Part shown: piece by piece, positions 34,080 through 43,309 of the stretch
How positions within the stretch are numbered: position 1 is the first letter of the stretch
Layout: each line of letters starts with the position of its first letter
Assembly (NCBI GenBank): GCA_045539425.1
Contig: JAZQFH010000013.1
Location: 35,694-99,693 of the forward strand
DNA: 64,000 bases
Source: RUG14871 sp045539425
GTDB taxonomy: Bacteria > Bacillota_I > Bacilli_A > Erysipelotrichales > Erysipelotrichaceae
Direction: 5' to 3'
Translations under genes and position numbers: made by a program
The notes under the pieces: generated by a model
What the model was told of the DNA's origin: nothing
Database searches by the model: none
Seen by the model: only the letters and a program-made list of their open reading frames with translations

Positions 34080-36070
34080 ATCTCTTCCTCCTCTGATTCA
34101 AGATAGATTCCAATCCGTTTCAGTAAAGCTTCCTTATTGATCTGCGGTGTATTCAGAATCACTTCCGCGTCTTTTCTGGCTGTAGTCATGATGCGTGTAT
34201 CCATCGTGACATCAATCAGCTTAAAGAGCGGAACGCCGCTCTGACGCACGCCCAGGATATCTCCCGGGCCTCTGAGTTTGAGATCATATTCCGCGATCTC
34301 AAAACCGTTTTCGTGCTCCGCAAGCACTCTGAGACGCTCCAGCGTCTCTTCCTCTTTGGAGTTTGTCAGAAGGTAACAATACCCCTGCTTGCTGCCGCGC
34401 TTGATCCGTCCGCGCAGCTGATGCAGCTGGCTCAGACCGAAGCGGTCCGCGTTATAGATGATCATGATGTTTGCTTCCTTGACGTTAACGCCGACTTCAA
34501 CAACCGTCGTGGAGATAAGAATTTGTATCTCACCTTCCTTAAAGGAATTCATGACATTCGTTTTTTCGTCGGAAGACATTTTGCCATGCAGTGAACCAAC
34601 GGCATATCTGCCTTTGAAGAAATCCTCGAGATTGCGCGTCAGTTTGCTGACATTCTGCATCGATTCGTTATCATCTTCGATGGCCGGACAGATGATGTAT
34701 GCCCTGTCCTTTTCATCCAGCATTTTCAATAATTCCGGTAAGAAGCTGCGCAGGGAATTCTCATGAATCAGTCTTGTGATCACCGGTTTTCTTCCCGGCG
34801 GAAGTGTCTCAATGATACTGATGTCCATATCCCCGTAAATCACACCCTGAAGTGTGCGCGGGATCGGTGTGGCACTCATCACCAGTACATCGGTAAACTG
34901 CCCTTTTTCCAGAAGCTTCTTGCGCTGGTTCACGCCGAAGCGGTGCTGCTCATCCGTCACAATCAGTCCAAGCTCTTTAAACGCAACATTATCCTGAATC
35001 AGAGAGTGCGTTCCGACAACGATATCGACTTCCCCATTCTTTAATCCTTCGAGCACTTCCTTCTTTTCCGCGGAAGGCAAAGAAGAGTATAAGGCACGGA
35101 TATGAAGTCCGCTTTGACGCAGGATTGAGCGCAGATCTTCATACTGCTGCTGAGCCAGTATTTCCGTCGGCACCATAAAGGCTCCCTGCTTTTTGCTTAA
35201 GGCATTGGCATACAGCGCAAGTATGGCAACAATCGTTTTACCGCAACCGACATCCCCCTGAACGAGCCGCATCATCGGTAGCGGCTTCTTCATGTCTTCC
35301 AGAATCTCGTTCACTGCCTTCAGCTGATCCCTTGTCAGAACGAAGGAAAGACGGTTGGCCAGCGCGAAGACATCATCGAATTCAAAATGCTTTTCATAAA
35401 GCACGTTCTTTTGCCCCATCAGGTCTCTTCTTTGCTGCATGATACAGCTGAAGAGCAGGAATTCTTCATATTTCAGCGTACGCTTGGCGTTGTTTAATGT
35501 CGTTTCATTGGTCGGAAAATGAATCTCCCGCAGTGCCGTCTGTCTGTCATACAGGCGGTAGGCATTGATGTACTCCTGCGGGATCAGGTTTTCAAAATGA
35601 TGATGCTCGAGTGTCTTTTCCACAATGGAGCGGAAATACTTCAGCGTAGCACCTTCCTTCAGATTGTAGACCGGGAAAATCCCGCTCTGTTCACTCAGCG
35701 GTTTGGCGTTATAGTTGGAACAGGTCACCCGGTTATTCCCGTCATATTTCCCGAATACGGTAATTACGGAACCTGATGGCATCCTGGAGATCCATGGACG
35801 GTTGAAGATCGTGCATTTGATGATCTCTTCATTATTTAAAAGCACGTCAAAATTCACCTTTGTAATACCGTGAAAACGGGCGGTGGCTCCGACTTTTAAG
35901 AGCCTTCCCTCAAAGGTGACTTTCATCTCTTTTTCCCATGAATCATAAGGAACAGGGTTTACCGTCTCATAGCGGAACGGATAGTGCTCCATGATTTCAT
36001 CCGCTGTCGTCAGATTCAGAATCTGAAGCGTTTCCTGTTCTTTTTTTGTATAGATGCTCTTTTCTTTCAT
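34076..36070 (-). CDS. recG: ATP-dependent DNA helicase RecG
   Basis: 664 residues. N-terminal wedge OB domain, then superfamily 2 helicase motifs: LVQGDVGCGKTIVAI (Walker A), TDEQHRFG (DEQH box), MSATPIPRTL, and motif VI region QLHQLRGRIKRGSKQGYC. It regresses stalled forks. No Shine-Dalgarno is visible before the ATG; a terminator-type hairpin ends about 8 nt upstream, so initiation is unusual. Confidence 0.96.
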   Translation of the reverse strand: MKEKSIYTKKEQETLQILNLTTADEIMEHYPFRYETVNPVPYDSWEKEMKVTFEGRLLKVGATARFHGITKVNFDVLLNNEEIIKCTIFNRPWISRMPSGSVITVFGKYDGNNRVTCSNYNAKPLSEQSGIFPVYNLKEGATLKYFRSIVEKTLEHHHFENLIPQEYINAYRLYDRQTALREIHFPTNETTLNNAKRTLKYEEFLLFSCIMQQRRDLMGQKNVLYEKHFEFDDVFALANRLSFVLTRDQLKAVNEILEDMKKPLPMMRLVQGDVGCGKTIVAILALYANALSKKQGAFMVPTEILAQQQYEDLRSILRQSGLHIRALYSSLPSAEKKEVLEGLKNGEVDIVVGTHSLIQDNVAFKELGLIVTDEQHRFGVNQRKKLLEKGQFTDVLVMSATPIPRTLQGVIYGDMDISIIETLPPGRKPVITRLIHENSLRSFLPELLKMLDEKDRAYIICPAIEDDNESMQNVSKLTRNLEDFFKGRYAVGSLHGKMSSDEKTNVMNSFKEGEIQILISTTVVEVGVNVKEANIMIIYNADRFGLSQLHQLRGRIKRGSKQGYCYLLTNSKEEETLERLRVLAEHENGFEIAEYDLKLRGPGDILGVRQSGVPLFKLIDVTMDTRIMTTARKDAEVILNTPQINKEALLKRIGIYLESEEEEI

Positions 36071-36077
36071 ATCTGTG

Positions 36078-36098
36078 AAAAAAGGGCAATGCCCTTTT
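36078..36098 (-). terminator. Hairpin/terminator between fakA and recG
   Basis: AAAAGGGC, loop ATT and GCCCTTTT plus extra T on the minus strand. It ends about 8 nt before the recG start. It should end the yloU-fakA transcript, but no separate recG promoter is visible, so some readthrough or an unseen start is needed for recG. Confidence 0.75.
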
Positions 36099-36103
36099 CT
36101 TGT

Positions 36104-37717
36104 TTATTCAACCGCAAAGAGATAGTAGAAGACCGGCTGATCTCCCTGGATCGTATCCACTTCAAGATCATAGGTATCTTCAATATACTTGCTGATGGCG
36201 GTAATATCATCTTCCTTGGCATCCTCACCGGCAATCAGTGTAAAGAGCTCGGCATCATCGGATACCATGGAATCGATCAGCTGTTTTGCGACATTCAGCA
36301 GATCCTTTCCGCTGGTGATGATATGTTTGCCCTGGATTCCCATGTAGTCGTTTTCCGAAATGGAAACGCCTTCCACCTGAGTATCCTTGATGGCATAGGT
36401 GATGCGTCCCGTCACAATGTGCTGGATTGCTTCTTCCATATTGGCGATATTGGTTTCCTTGTCCGCATCAGGATTAAAGGAAAGACAGGCTGTCAGACCT
36501 TCCTGGATGCTCGTTGTTGCGAATACCGTAATATCCTGATCCGAGCAGATATCTCTGGCCTGATTGGCCGCCAGGATAATGTTGGAGTTATTCGGGAAGA
36601 TGAAGATGTGATCCGCATGGATCTTGTGAATCGCATCCACGAAATCTTCACAGCTCGGATTCATGGTCTGTCCGCCGCTGACGATGTGGTCAACACGCAG
36701 ATCACGGAATGCCTTGACTAAGCCATCCCCTGCCGCAACGCTGATGAGAGCGTACGGTTTCTTCGGCTGCTCCTTCTGACTCATGTCGATGATATTCTCA
36801 TGCTGAATCGACATGTTTTCAATTTTGAGTTTTATAAACTCACCATAGCGCTGTGCCATGTTGAGCGCATTTCCCGGAGTAAGCGTATGTACGTGTACCT
36901 TGACAAGATCCTCATCCGTAACAACGACAAGTGAGTTGCCGAGCTTGCTGAGGTTGCGTTTCAGCTTCTCTTCCTCATAAGTCAGCTTACCGGTTTCACT
37001 TAAACGCAGAATGAATTCCGTGCAGTAGCCGAATTCATCGCTTTCCACTTTCGTCTGCGCTTCTTCGACCTGTACGTCCTTGTTCAGTCGTTCGATCTTT
37101 TCTCCCTTCACCGCAGCGAGGAAGCCTTTGAAGATTGTCAGTAAACCGAATCCGCCGGAGTCAACAACGCCGACTTCCTTTAAAAGCGGCATCAGTTCCG
37201 GAGTATTGTCCAATGAGATCTGTGCCTGACGGATGAGTTCTTCAAAATACTCTTCCACCGTGCACAACTTGTTGCTCTTGACATAGTCATAAGCATAGTA
37301 AGAGGATTCACGGATAACTGTCAGGATGGTGCCTTCCACCGGTTTCATAACGGCTTTATAGGAAACTTCGGATCCCTTCATGAAGGCTTTCGCCAGCATT
37401 TTCACGCTGACTTCCTGATCCTTTTCCAGGCCCATATAGAAGCCGCGGAAGATCTGGGATGTGATAACACCGGAGTTGCCTCTGGCACCCATTAACAAGC
37501 CGAAGGAAAGACCTTTGGCGATATCGTAAATGCTGTCGGAAGTGATCTTCTTGCTCTCCAGAACACCGTTCTGGAACGTCATGGTCATATTGGTACCGGT
37601 ATCTCCGTCCGGAACCGGGAAAACGTTTTTCGCGTCGATTTCCTTCTGATAATTCAATAAGTTGTTTTCCGCATTCTCAAGCATGAAGCGGAAGACTTCG
37701 GTTGTAAGAAATTCCAT
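36104..37717 (-). CDS. fakA: DAK-type fatty acid kinase FakA (YloV)
   Basis: 537 residues. N-terminal Dak2-type kinase domain with KNVFPVPDGDTGTNMTMTF and LLMGARGNSGVITSQIFRG (nucleotide and metal binding), central linker domain and C-terminal domain with DDITAISKYIEDTYDLEVD and family-typical QPVFYYLFAVE end. With a FakB protein it phosphorylates exogenous fatty acids. The gene begins directly after the Asp23-family gene, as yloU-yloV in Bacillus. Confidence 0.92.
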   Translation of the reverse strand: MEFLTTEVFRFMLENAENNLLNYQKEIDAKNVFPVPDGDTGTNMTMTFQNGVLESKKITSDSIYDIAKGLSFGLLMGARGNSGVITSQIFRGFYMGLEKDQEVSVKMLAKAFMKGSEVSYKAVMKPVEGTILTVIRESSYYAYDYVKSNKLCTVEEYFEELIRQAQISLDNTPELMPLLKEVGVVDSGGFGLLTIFKGFLAAVKGEKIERLNKDVQVEEAQTKVESDEFGYCTEFILRLSETGKLTYEEEKLKRNLSKLGNSLVVVTDEDLVKVHVHTLTPGNALNMAQRYGEFIKLKIENMSIQHENIIDMSQKEQPKKPYALISVAAGDGLVKAFRDLRVDHIVSGGQTMNPSCEDFVDAIHKIHADHIFIFPNNSNIILAANQARDICSDQDITVFATTSIQEGLTACLSFNPDADKETNIANMEEAIQHIVTGRITYAIKDTQVEGVSISENDYMGIQGKHIITSGKDLLNVAKQLIDSMVSDDAELFTLIAGEDAKEDDITAISKYIEDTYDLEVDTIQGDQPVFYYLFAVE

Positions 37718-37718
37718 T

Positions 37719-38078
37719 CTATTTGCCTACACGTACACCCTGGACGAAGATGTTCACGGAACGGAATTTGAGATCCAGTTCCTGCTCCAGTGTGTATTTC
37801 ACTTTCTTCTGAACTTCCGTGACCACTTCGGAAATCTTAACACCGTAACTGATAACAATATATAAGTCGAGATCATATGTCTCTCCGTTGTTTGTAACAA
37901 CAATTCCCTTTGCGTAGTTGTCCTTACGCAAGAGTTCATAAATACCGTCTTTCAACAGGTTCTTGCTTGCCATGCCAACCACACCGTAACATTCGGCGAC
38001 CGCTCCTCCCGCTAGAGTTGCGACGGCATCTTCAGTAACACTGATGGTACCGAGTTTTGTCTTTCTTTCTATCGGCAT
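37719..38078 (-). CDS. Asp23/Gls24 family protein (YloU-like)
   Basis: 119 residues from the ATG at 38078 (MPIERKTKLGTISVTEDAV), with GGAGGTG 7 nt upstream; the frame's TTG extension overlaps that site. The pattern GTISVTEDAVATLAGGAVAECYGVVGM and VDLYIVISYGVKI-type strands mark the Asp23/DUF322 family. Located before fakA as in other Bacillota; function in the pair is not known. Confidence 0.88.
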   Translation of the reverse strand: MPIERKTKLGTISVTEDAVATLAGGAVAECYGVVGMASKNLLKDGIYELLRKDNYAKGIVVTNNGETYDLDLYIVISYGVKISEVVTEVQKKVKYTLEQELDLKFRSVNIFVQGVRVGK

Positions 38079-38100
38079 TGAAAACACCTCCAATATGTTA

Positions 38101-38129
38101 ATTATACGAAAACAGTCAGAAAATGTAAA
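38101..38129 (-). promoter_or_regulatory. Sigma-A-type promoter of the yloU-fakA operon
   Basis: TTTACA (38129-38124), exactly 17 bp, then TATAAT (38106-38101) on the minus strand. It starts within the tail of the ftsQ terminator. Confidence 0.8.
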
Positions 38130-38147
38130 ATAGGACTCTCGTCCTAT
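38126..38147 (-). terminator. Terminator after ftsQ
   Basis: ATAGGAC, loop GAGA and GTCCTAT followed by TTTT on the minus strand; the ftsQ stop codon lies in the 5' arm. Confidence 0.75.
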
Positions 38148-38956
38148 TCGTTATCTTCCTCTTCTTCGACTTCTTCCGCTTCCTCCTCCGGAACCGCTTC
38201 CCAGGGGCAGCTGGAAGTATAGGCATTCTGAGACGCATCATCCACAAAGATACAGGATTTCTGCGCATTCAACTGCTTTAAAATCGAATAATAGTAATTC
38301 AGGTTGTTGGAGAGATCCCAGTCCATAAACATATGGTTCCCGTCCTCCATCTCAAAGTAGATCATCTCGGTATTGTAACTCATCGGGTATTTCACGACTT
38401 CCGATACGTTGCACAGGACGGAATCATCAATGCGCAAGAGCGCTTCCGTCAGCTTCGGGTAATCTTCCGTGGTGAAATCCTTTAAGAGCGGAATTCCCAT
38501 CAGCCAGTGATACTGGCGGGAGTTCAGCTGATAGAGGGTACCGTCGGAGAAGAGCAGTTGAATGTTATCCTGCATGAGATAGCCGATCGGCTTCTTTTCA
38601 TAGATGACAAGATTCAGCCTTCCGTCAAGATCGACCTTGCTTTCAAAGCGTTCGATAAACGGATTGGTATCGAGTTTTTCCTTCAGATAGAGCGGATTCG
38701 CCTTTAAGCGCAGATCCCCTTCCTTTAGCTGAATGAGATTGAGAATCTCGCTTTCCGGTATGTGATTGTTTCCGCTGATGTTGATGTAACTCAGGCGGGA
38801 AAGCGGAGAATAGTAATAGATTAAAGCCAGAAAAGCCAGAATGAAAAACACTACCAAAAAGACGATACGTTTTCTGACGTGACGTCTGGCGTTGTTCTTC
38901 TTCACTTCTTCCTTTTTGCGGAAGAGGTAATCTGCTCCGTTCTGGAAATTACTCAT
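38144..38956 (-). CDS. ftsQ: Cell division protein FtsQ/DivIB
   Basis: 270 residues. A basic cytoplasmic N-terminus (1-29), one membrane helix (about 30-48, IVFLVVFFILAFLALIYYY), a POTRA domain (LSYINISGNNHIPESEIL) and the FtsQ beta domain (VDLDGRLNLVIYEKKPIGYL, NIQLLFSDGTLYQL). The C-terminus is a strongly acidic tail (PEEEAEEVEEEEDNE). It bridges early and late divisome parts. It overlaps murG by 8 bp. Confidence 0.92.
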   Translation of the reverse strand: MSNFQNGADYLFRKKEEVKKNNARRHVRKRIVFLVVFFILAFLALIYYYSPLSRLSYINISGNNHIPESEILNLIQLKEGDLRLKANPLYLKEKLDTNPFIERFESKVDLDGRLNLVIYEKKPIGYLMQDNIQLLFSDGTLYQLNSRQYHWLMGIPLLKDFTTEDYPKLTEALLRIDDSVLCNVSEVVKYPMSYNTEMIYFEMEDGNHMFMDWDLSNNLNYYYSILKQLNAQKSCIFVDDASQNAYTSSCPWEAVPEEEAEEVEEEEDNE

Positions 38957-40019
38957 GTACGATCTCTTTCATTAATGCGATGATGTCCTGTGCACTGTTC
39001 GGATAGGAAACGCTCTTGGCGGCAGCGGACATCTTCTGCCGGGTTTCCCTGGATGCCATTAATTCATCCAGCGTACGGATGAAATCATCGGCATCGAGCT
39101 CTTTTTCTCTTTTCAATACGGCTGCGTGGTGATCCACCAGAGCCTGTGCGTTGACTTCCTGATGGTTATTCGGGACATACGGGCTCGGGATGATGATCGC
39201 CGGAACCCCGTAGACACTGATTTCCGCTGCGGTGGTTGCGCCTCCGCGCGTGACAATCAGATCCACCTGCGGTAAAAGTGCCACCTGGTCGATATAAGCG
39301 GCAAAATGGACGTTTTGAGGATATTCGGAAGGATCAAACTCATCCTTGTGTCCTTCTCCTGTGACATAGAGCACCTGATAGCTGCGTCCGTTAAGCTGCT
39401 TGAGTACATTCTTCATAATGGCATTGACGCTCTCAGAGCCCTGAGAACCCATCACAAAGAGAACCAGCGGCATGTCTTTTGTGCAGCCGAAGGAAGTAAT
39501 GTCAACTTCCTTATGTGGCTTTAAAGCGGTATAGGTACGCGGATTACCTAAAAGATGCACCTTTTTGCGGAACTGCTTTGTGACATTCTCATATACGGCA
39601 ACCACGGCACTGGCATAACGTTCAAGATACAGATTCGCCTTGCCGGCAAATGCATTCTGCTCGTGAAGAACGGATGGAATATGCAGCGCATGGGCAGCCT
39701 TGATGACCGGTGCACTGACATATCCGCCGAAGCCGACAACGATATCCGGCGCAAATTCCCTTAGGATCTTCTTGGCGCTTCCCGTCTGCCGCAGCATCAG
39801 TAAATACGCGGAAGCCTTCGCCAAAAGTCCTCCGTTGAAGCCTTTTGCCTCAATAGACGCAAAATCATAATGATTCGCCGGAATGATCCGGGCTTCCATA
39901 TGGTTCGGTGTACCGATAAAAAGGATCTCGGCGTTTTCCCTCTCTTTTAAGGCATCTGCCAGAGAAAGCGCGGGATAGATATGTCCTCCGGTTCCTCCGC
40001 AGGTGATAACAACTTTCAT
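38949..40019 (-). CDS. murG: UDP-GlcNAc transferase MurG
   Basis: 356 residues, GT-B glycosyltransferase that makes lipid II. N-terminal glycine loop TCGGTGGHIYPALSLAD, then VGFGGYVSAPVIKAA, LHEQNAFAGKANLYL, the second loop MGSQGSESVNAIM and the UDP-GlcNAc site RGGATTAAEISVYGVPAIIIPSP. The ribosome site is poor (AGAAAG about 11 nt upstream); coupling to ruvB may help. Its presence behind ruvAB instead of a complete dcw cluster is unusual. Confidence 0.96.
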   Translation of the reverse strand: MKVVITCGGTGGHIYPALSLADALKERENAEILFIGTPNHMEARIIPANHYDFASIEAKGFNGGLLAKASAYLLMLRQTGSAKKILREFAPDIVVGFGGYVSAPVIKAAHALHIPSVLHEQNAFAGKANLYLERYASAVVAVYENVTKQFRKKVHLLGNPRTYTALKPHKEVDITSFGCTKDMPLVLFVMGSQGSESVNAIMKNVLKQLNGRSYQVLYVTGEGHKDEFDPSEYPQNVHFAAYIDQVALLPQVDLIVTRGGATTAAEISVYGVPAIIIPSPYVPNNHQEVNAQALVDHHAAVLKREKELDADDFIRTLDELMASRETRQKMSAAAKSVSYPNSAQDIIALMKEIVHE

Positions 40020-40038
40020 AAGTGATATTTCTTTCTAA

Positions 40039-41037
40039 TCAGAATAATCCCTGATTGTGCGGGATCTTCAGATGGTCATAGGCTTTTTCGGTTACGACTC
40101 TGCCCCGCGGCGTACGGTTGATAAAGCCGATCTGCAGAAGATACGGTTCATAGACATCTTCCAGAGTGGTCGTTTCTTCCGAGATGGAACTTGCGAGTGC
40201 TTCCAGTCCTACCGGACCGCCATGGAAGCGTTCAATAATACCGCGTAAGTAGCGGATATCCACATCATCCAGACCAAGCTCATCCACTTTCAGACGCTCC
40301 AAGGCATGCCGGGTAACTTCGATGGAAATATGACCTCCATTCAGCACCTGTGCAAAATCCCGTACACGTTTGAAGAGATTGTTGGCAATTCGCGGCGTTC
40401 CGCGGGAACGTTTGGCAATCTCCACGACGGCTTCCTCATCAATCGTGCAGTCTAGTACGCGGGAGGTACGGCGGACGATCTGCGAGAGTTCCTCCGTCGT
40501 GTAATAGTTCAGTTTATCCTTGATGCCGAAGCGGTCTCTGAGCGGGCTGGAAAGATCCCCTGCCCGTGTTGTGGCACCTACCAGGGTAAATGCCGGCAGA
40601 TCCAGACGGATCGAGCGGGAAGTCGCATCCTTGCCTACCATGATGTCAATGGAGAAATCTTCCATCGCGGGATATAACACCTCTTCCACCTGTTTCGGCA
40701 GACGGTGGATCTCATCGATGAACAGGACATCTCCCGGTTCCAGAGAACTCAGGATACCGGCCAGATCTCCGCTTTTCTCAATGGACGGGCCGGTTGTGAC
40801 TTTGATATTGCTGCCAAGCTCGTTGGCAATAATATAGGCTAATGTTGTTTTGCCGAGTCCCGGAGGGCCGTATAACAGTACGTGGTCCAGTGACTCATTT
40901 CTGTGAAGTGCCGCCTGAATGAAGATCTTCAGGTTCTCCTTCAGTTCCTTCTGTCCGACATATTCCGAGAGTGACTGAGGACGCAGGGAGGATTCTTCAT
41001 CGGTGGCCTGATTGAGCGTTTCAAAGGTACTTTCCAT
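40039..41037 (-). CDS. ruvB: Holliday junction branch migration helicase RuvB
   Basis: 332 residues. AAA+ motifs: Walker A GPPGLGKTTLAY, Walker B LFIDEIHRLPKQVEE, sensor I VGATTRAGDLSSPLRDRFG with Arg finger, sensor II GTPRIANNLFKRVRDF; C-terminal winged helix with GPVGLEALA and TPRGRVVTEKAYDHL. Starts just after ruvA with GGAGTC as ribosome site. Confidence 0.98.
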   Translation of the reverse strand: MESTFETLNQATDEESSLRPQSLSEYVGQKELKENLKIFIQAALHRNESLDHVLLYGPPGLGKTTLAYIIANELGSNIKVTTGPSIEKSGDLAGILSSLEPGDVLFIDEIHRLPKQVEEVLYPAMEDFSIDIMVGKDATSRSIRLDLPAFTLVGATTRAGDLSSPLRDRFGIKDKLNYYTTEELSQIVRRTSRVLDCTIDEEAVVEIAKRSRGTPRIANNLFKRVRDFAQVLNGGHISIEVTRHALERLKVDELGLDDVDIRYLRGIIERFHGGPVGLEALASSISEETTTLEDVYEPYLLQIGFINRTPRGRVVTEKAYDHLKIPHNQGLF

Positions 41038-41038
41038 A

Positions 41039-41623
41039 TTAGACTCCTTTACGTTTCAGTAACAGCTGCAGAGCGAAGCGGACATATTCTTCAGAGCTGT
41101 GCAGCTCCTTGTTGTTCTGTAATTCTTTCATGATCGGTGTGATTTCATTCTGCTTGTATCCCAATGTCTTTAAAGCACTGACTGCATCATCCAGTTCCAA
41201 ATTGGCAGCTTTTTCTTCCGCACTGTCGGAATGAACGAGCTTGCCTTTCAGATCCAGAATGATCTGGCTGGCTGCCTTGGCTCCGATTCCCGGAAGCGCC
41301 TTTAGGGAAGCGACATCGTTATTTTCAATGATCGTGATCAGATCGTTCACACTGCGGTGTGCCAGGATGTTCTGTGCCGTCTTCGGCCCGATTCCCTTAA
41401 CGCCGATGAGCGACAGGAAAAGATCATATTCCTGCATGGAGACAAAACCGAAGAGACTGATCTCGTCTTCTCTGACATGCTGATAGGTATAGATGGTAAC
41501 TTCCTTATTCAGAGACAGTGTCTCCGGATGCATATAATTGATACGGAAGCCGATGCCGTGATTTTCCAGAATCACCCAGTCGATTCCGTAGGAATGTACT
41601 TTACCTGAGATAAACGCTAGCAT
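41039..41623 (-). CDS. ruvA: Holliday junction DNA-binding protein RuvA
   Basis: 194 residues. OB domain (MLAFISGKVHSYGIDWVILEN), two helix-hairpin-helix motifs (LSLIGVKGIGPKTAQNIL and LKALPGIGAKAASQIILDL) and the C-terminal RuvB-binding domain (LDDAVSALKTLGYKQNEI). First gene of ruvA-ruvB-murG-ftsQ; start has GAGGTGATTC. Confidence 0.97.
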   Translation of the reverse strand: MLAFISGKVHSYGIDWVILENHGIGFRINYMHPETLSLNKEVTIYTYQHVREDEISLFGFVSMQEYDLFLSLIGVKGIGPKTAQNILAHRSVNDLITIIENNDVASLKALPGIGAKAASQIILDLKGKLVHSDSAEEKAANLELDDAVSALKTLGYKQNEITPIMKELQNNKELHSSEEYVRFALQLLLKRKGV

Positions 41624-41642
41624 ATTTGAATCACCTCTTTAT

Positions 41643-41651
41643 ATTATAACA
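41643..41651 (-). promoter_or_regulatory. Extended -10 promoter of ruvA operon
   Basis: TG-T-TATAAT on the minus strand, about 20 nt before the ruvA start and directly after the obg terminator T tract; a ribosome site follows, so this one is not leaderless. Confidence 0.6.
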
Positions 41652-41680
41652 AGAAAAAAGATTCTATAGAAGAATCTTTA
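41652..41680 (-). terminator. Terminator after obg
   Basis: AAAGATTC, 7-nt loop and GAATCTTT followed by TTTTCTT on the minus strand; begins within the obg stop codon. Confidence 0.85.
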
Positions 41681-42961
41681 ATCGTAGCTTTCAACAAATT
41701 CAAATGAGTAATCCAGAATAAATACCGTATCGCCGTCCAGTGCGCCTGCTTCCCTTAAGAGATCATCAACGCCCATCTTACGCAGCGTAGTGCCGAAGCG
41801 GAACACATCGTCTTCCGTCTCGAATTTTGTGCGGCGGAACATGCGTTCGATCCTTGTGCCGTACAGCCTCCACTGATTGTTTCCGAGGTTGCGGACATGG
41901 ATCTCGTTGTCCTCCGGCTCATAGCGGTAGACAACCCCTTCCTCATCCTCATCAAAGAGCGGGAAGGTCGGTGTCGTTTCCAGAAGATTGGCAACTTCAT
42001 AGAGAACGGGATCAAGTCCCTCCTCGATCAGCGTGATGACCGGGAATACCTTGATATCCGGATATTTCGCGCGGAATCTTTCGAGATTTGCTTCCGCATC
42101 ATCCAGGTCCATCTTATTGGCCACAACGATCTGCGGACGCTCAAGCAAACGGTACTGATAGGCACCGAGTTCCTTGTTGATGATTTCGTAATCATTCAAA
42201 GGATCTCTGCCCTCTTCCGAACCCATGTCAATCACATGCAGAATGACACGGCAGCGCTCAATGTGGCGAAGGAATTCATGTCCGAGTCCCTTTCCTTCCG
42301 CTGCGCCTTCAATCAGACCCGGCAGATCCGCTAAAACGAAACTTCTGCCGTCCTTGACCTTGACAACGCCGAGATTTGGAACAAGCGTGGTGAAGTGATA
42401 ATCGGCAATCTCCGGACGGGCTGCCGAGACAACGGAAAGGAATGTGGATTTCCCGACGGACGGGAAACCGACAAGACCCGCATCCGCCAAGAGTTTCAGC
42501 TCCACCAGGATCTCTTTCTCTTCTCCGATTTCCCCGTTTTCCGAGAAATCCGGAGCGGTATTGCGGCTGTTCATGAAATGATAGTTTCCTCTGCCACCGG
42601 CTCCGCCTTTGGCGATGACGGCACGCTGATTCTGATATGTCAGATCGGCGATCACGTGGTTGTCGCTGAGGTCTTTGACGATCGTGCCGAGCGGTACCTT
42701 GACGATGATATCCTCACCGTCCGCACCGTGCATCTTCTTTGTCTTGCCTCTTTCGCCATCCTGTGCCTTGATTTTCTTATTGTAACGCAGATCTAGAAGC
42801 GTTGACTTATTGCTGTCCACTTCAAAAATGACGGATCCGCCTTTTCCTCCGTCTCCTCCTGCCGGACCGCCTAACGGAACATATTTCTCCCTGCGGTAGG
42901 CAACGATTCCGTCTCCGCCTTTCCCGGCTTTCACGGATATTTTTACACGGTCTACAAACAT
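41678..42961 (-). CDS. obg: GTPase Obg
   Basis: 427 residues. Glycine-rich OBG domain (1-158, GGPAGGDGGKGGSVIFE), G domain with GFPSVGKSTFLS, DLPGLIEGAAEGKGLG and NKMDLDDA, and the OCT domain C-terminal (VYRYEPEDNEIHVRN onward). Involved in 50S assembly and stress control. Follows rpmA after a terminator; start has CGGAGGTAAATT. Confidence 0.97.
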   Translation of the reverse strand: MFVDRVKISVKAGKGGDGIVAYRREKYVPLGGPAGGDGGKGGSVIFEVDSNKSTLLDLRYNKKIKAQDGERGKTKKMHGADGEDIIVKVPLGTIVKDLSDNHVIADLTYQNQRAVIAKGGAGGRGNYHFMNSRNTAPDFSENGEIGEEKEILVELKLLADAGLVGFPSVGKSTFLSVVSAARPEIADYHFTTLVPNLGVVKVKDGRSFVLADLPGLIEGAAEGKGLGHEFLRHIERCRVILHVIDMGSEEGRDPLNDYEIINKELGAYQYRLLERPQIVVANKMDLDDAEANLERFRAKYPDIKVFPVITLIEEGLDPVLYEVANLLETTPTFPLFDEDEEGVVYRYEPEDNEIHVRNLGNNQWRLYGTRIERMFRRTKFETEDDVFRFGTTLRKMGVDDLLREAGALDGDTVFILDYSFEFVESYD

Positions 42962-42983
42962 AATTTACCTCCGTTCCGTAATG

Positions 42984-43013
42984 GAAAAAAGAATCTCCTG
43001 TAATGGGAGATTC
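42984..43013 (-). terminator. Terminator between rpmA and obg
   Basis: GAATCTCC, loop and GGAGATTC form an 8-bp stem followed by TTTTTTC on the minus strand. No promoter for obg is obvious in the 20 bp after it, so obg may rely on readthrough, setting it below the ribosomal proteins. Confidence 0.85.
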
Positions 43014-43022
43014 TCATTTTCA

Positions 43023-43307
43023 TTAAGCCTGTGGATAGACAGAAACCTGTTTCTTATCTTTTCCAACGCGTTCGTATTTGACGATACCAGTCACTTTTGC
43101 GAATAATGTGTCATCTCCGCCGATGCCGACATTAACGCCCGGTAAGATCTTTGTACCACGCTGTCTGTAAAGAATATTTCCAGCTAATGCTAACTGGCCG
43201 TCAGCCTTTTTAGCGCCAAGTCTCTTGCTATGAGAATCACGTCCGTTCTTAGTGCTACCAACACCTTTTTTAGAAGCGAACAACTGGATGTTTAATACAA
43301 ATTTCAT
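43023..43307 (-). CDS. rpmA: 50S ribosomal protein L27 with cleavable N-terminal extension
   Basis: 94 residues. The first nine residues end in NIQLF, directly before ASKKGVGSTKNGRDS, the normal L27 N-terminus. In Bacillota such extensions are removed by the Prp protease between Phe and Ala, leaving the Ala-initiated end that reaches the peptidyl transferase centre; prp is the adjacent upstream gene here. Body motifs LGAKKADGQLALAGNILYRQRG and GVNVGIGGDDTLFAKVTG are standard. Confidence 0.97.
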   Translation of the reverse strand: MKFVLNIQLFASKKGVGSTKNGRDSHSKRLGAKKADGQLALAGNILYRQRGTKILPGVNVGIGGDDTLFAKVTGIVKYERVGKDKKQVSVYPQA

Positions 43308-43309
43308 TT

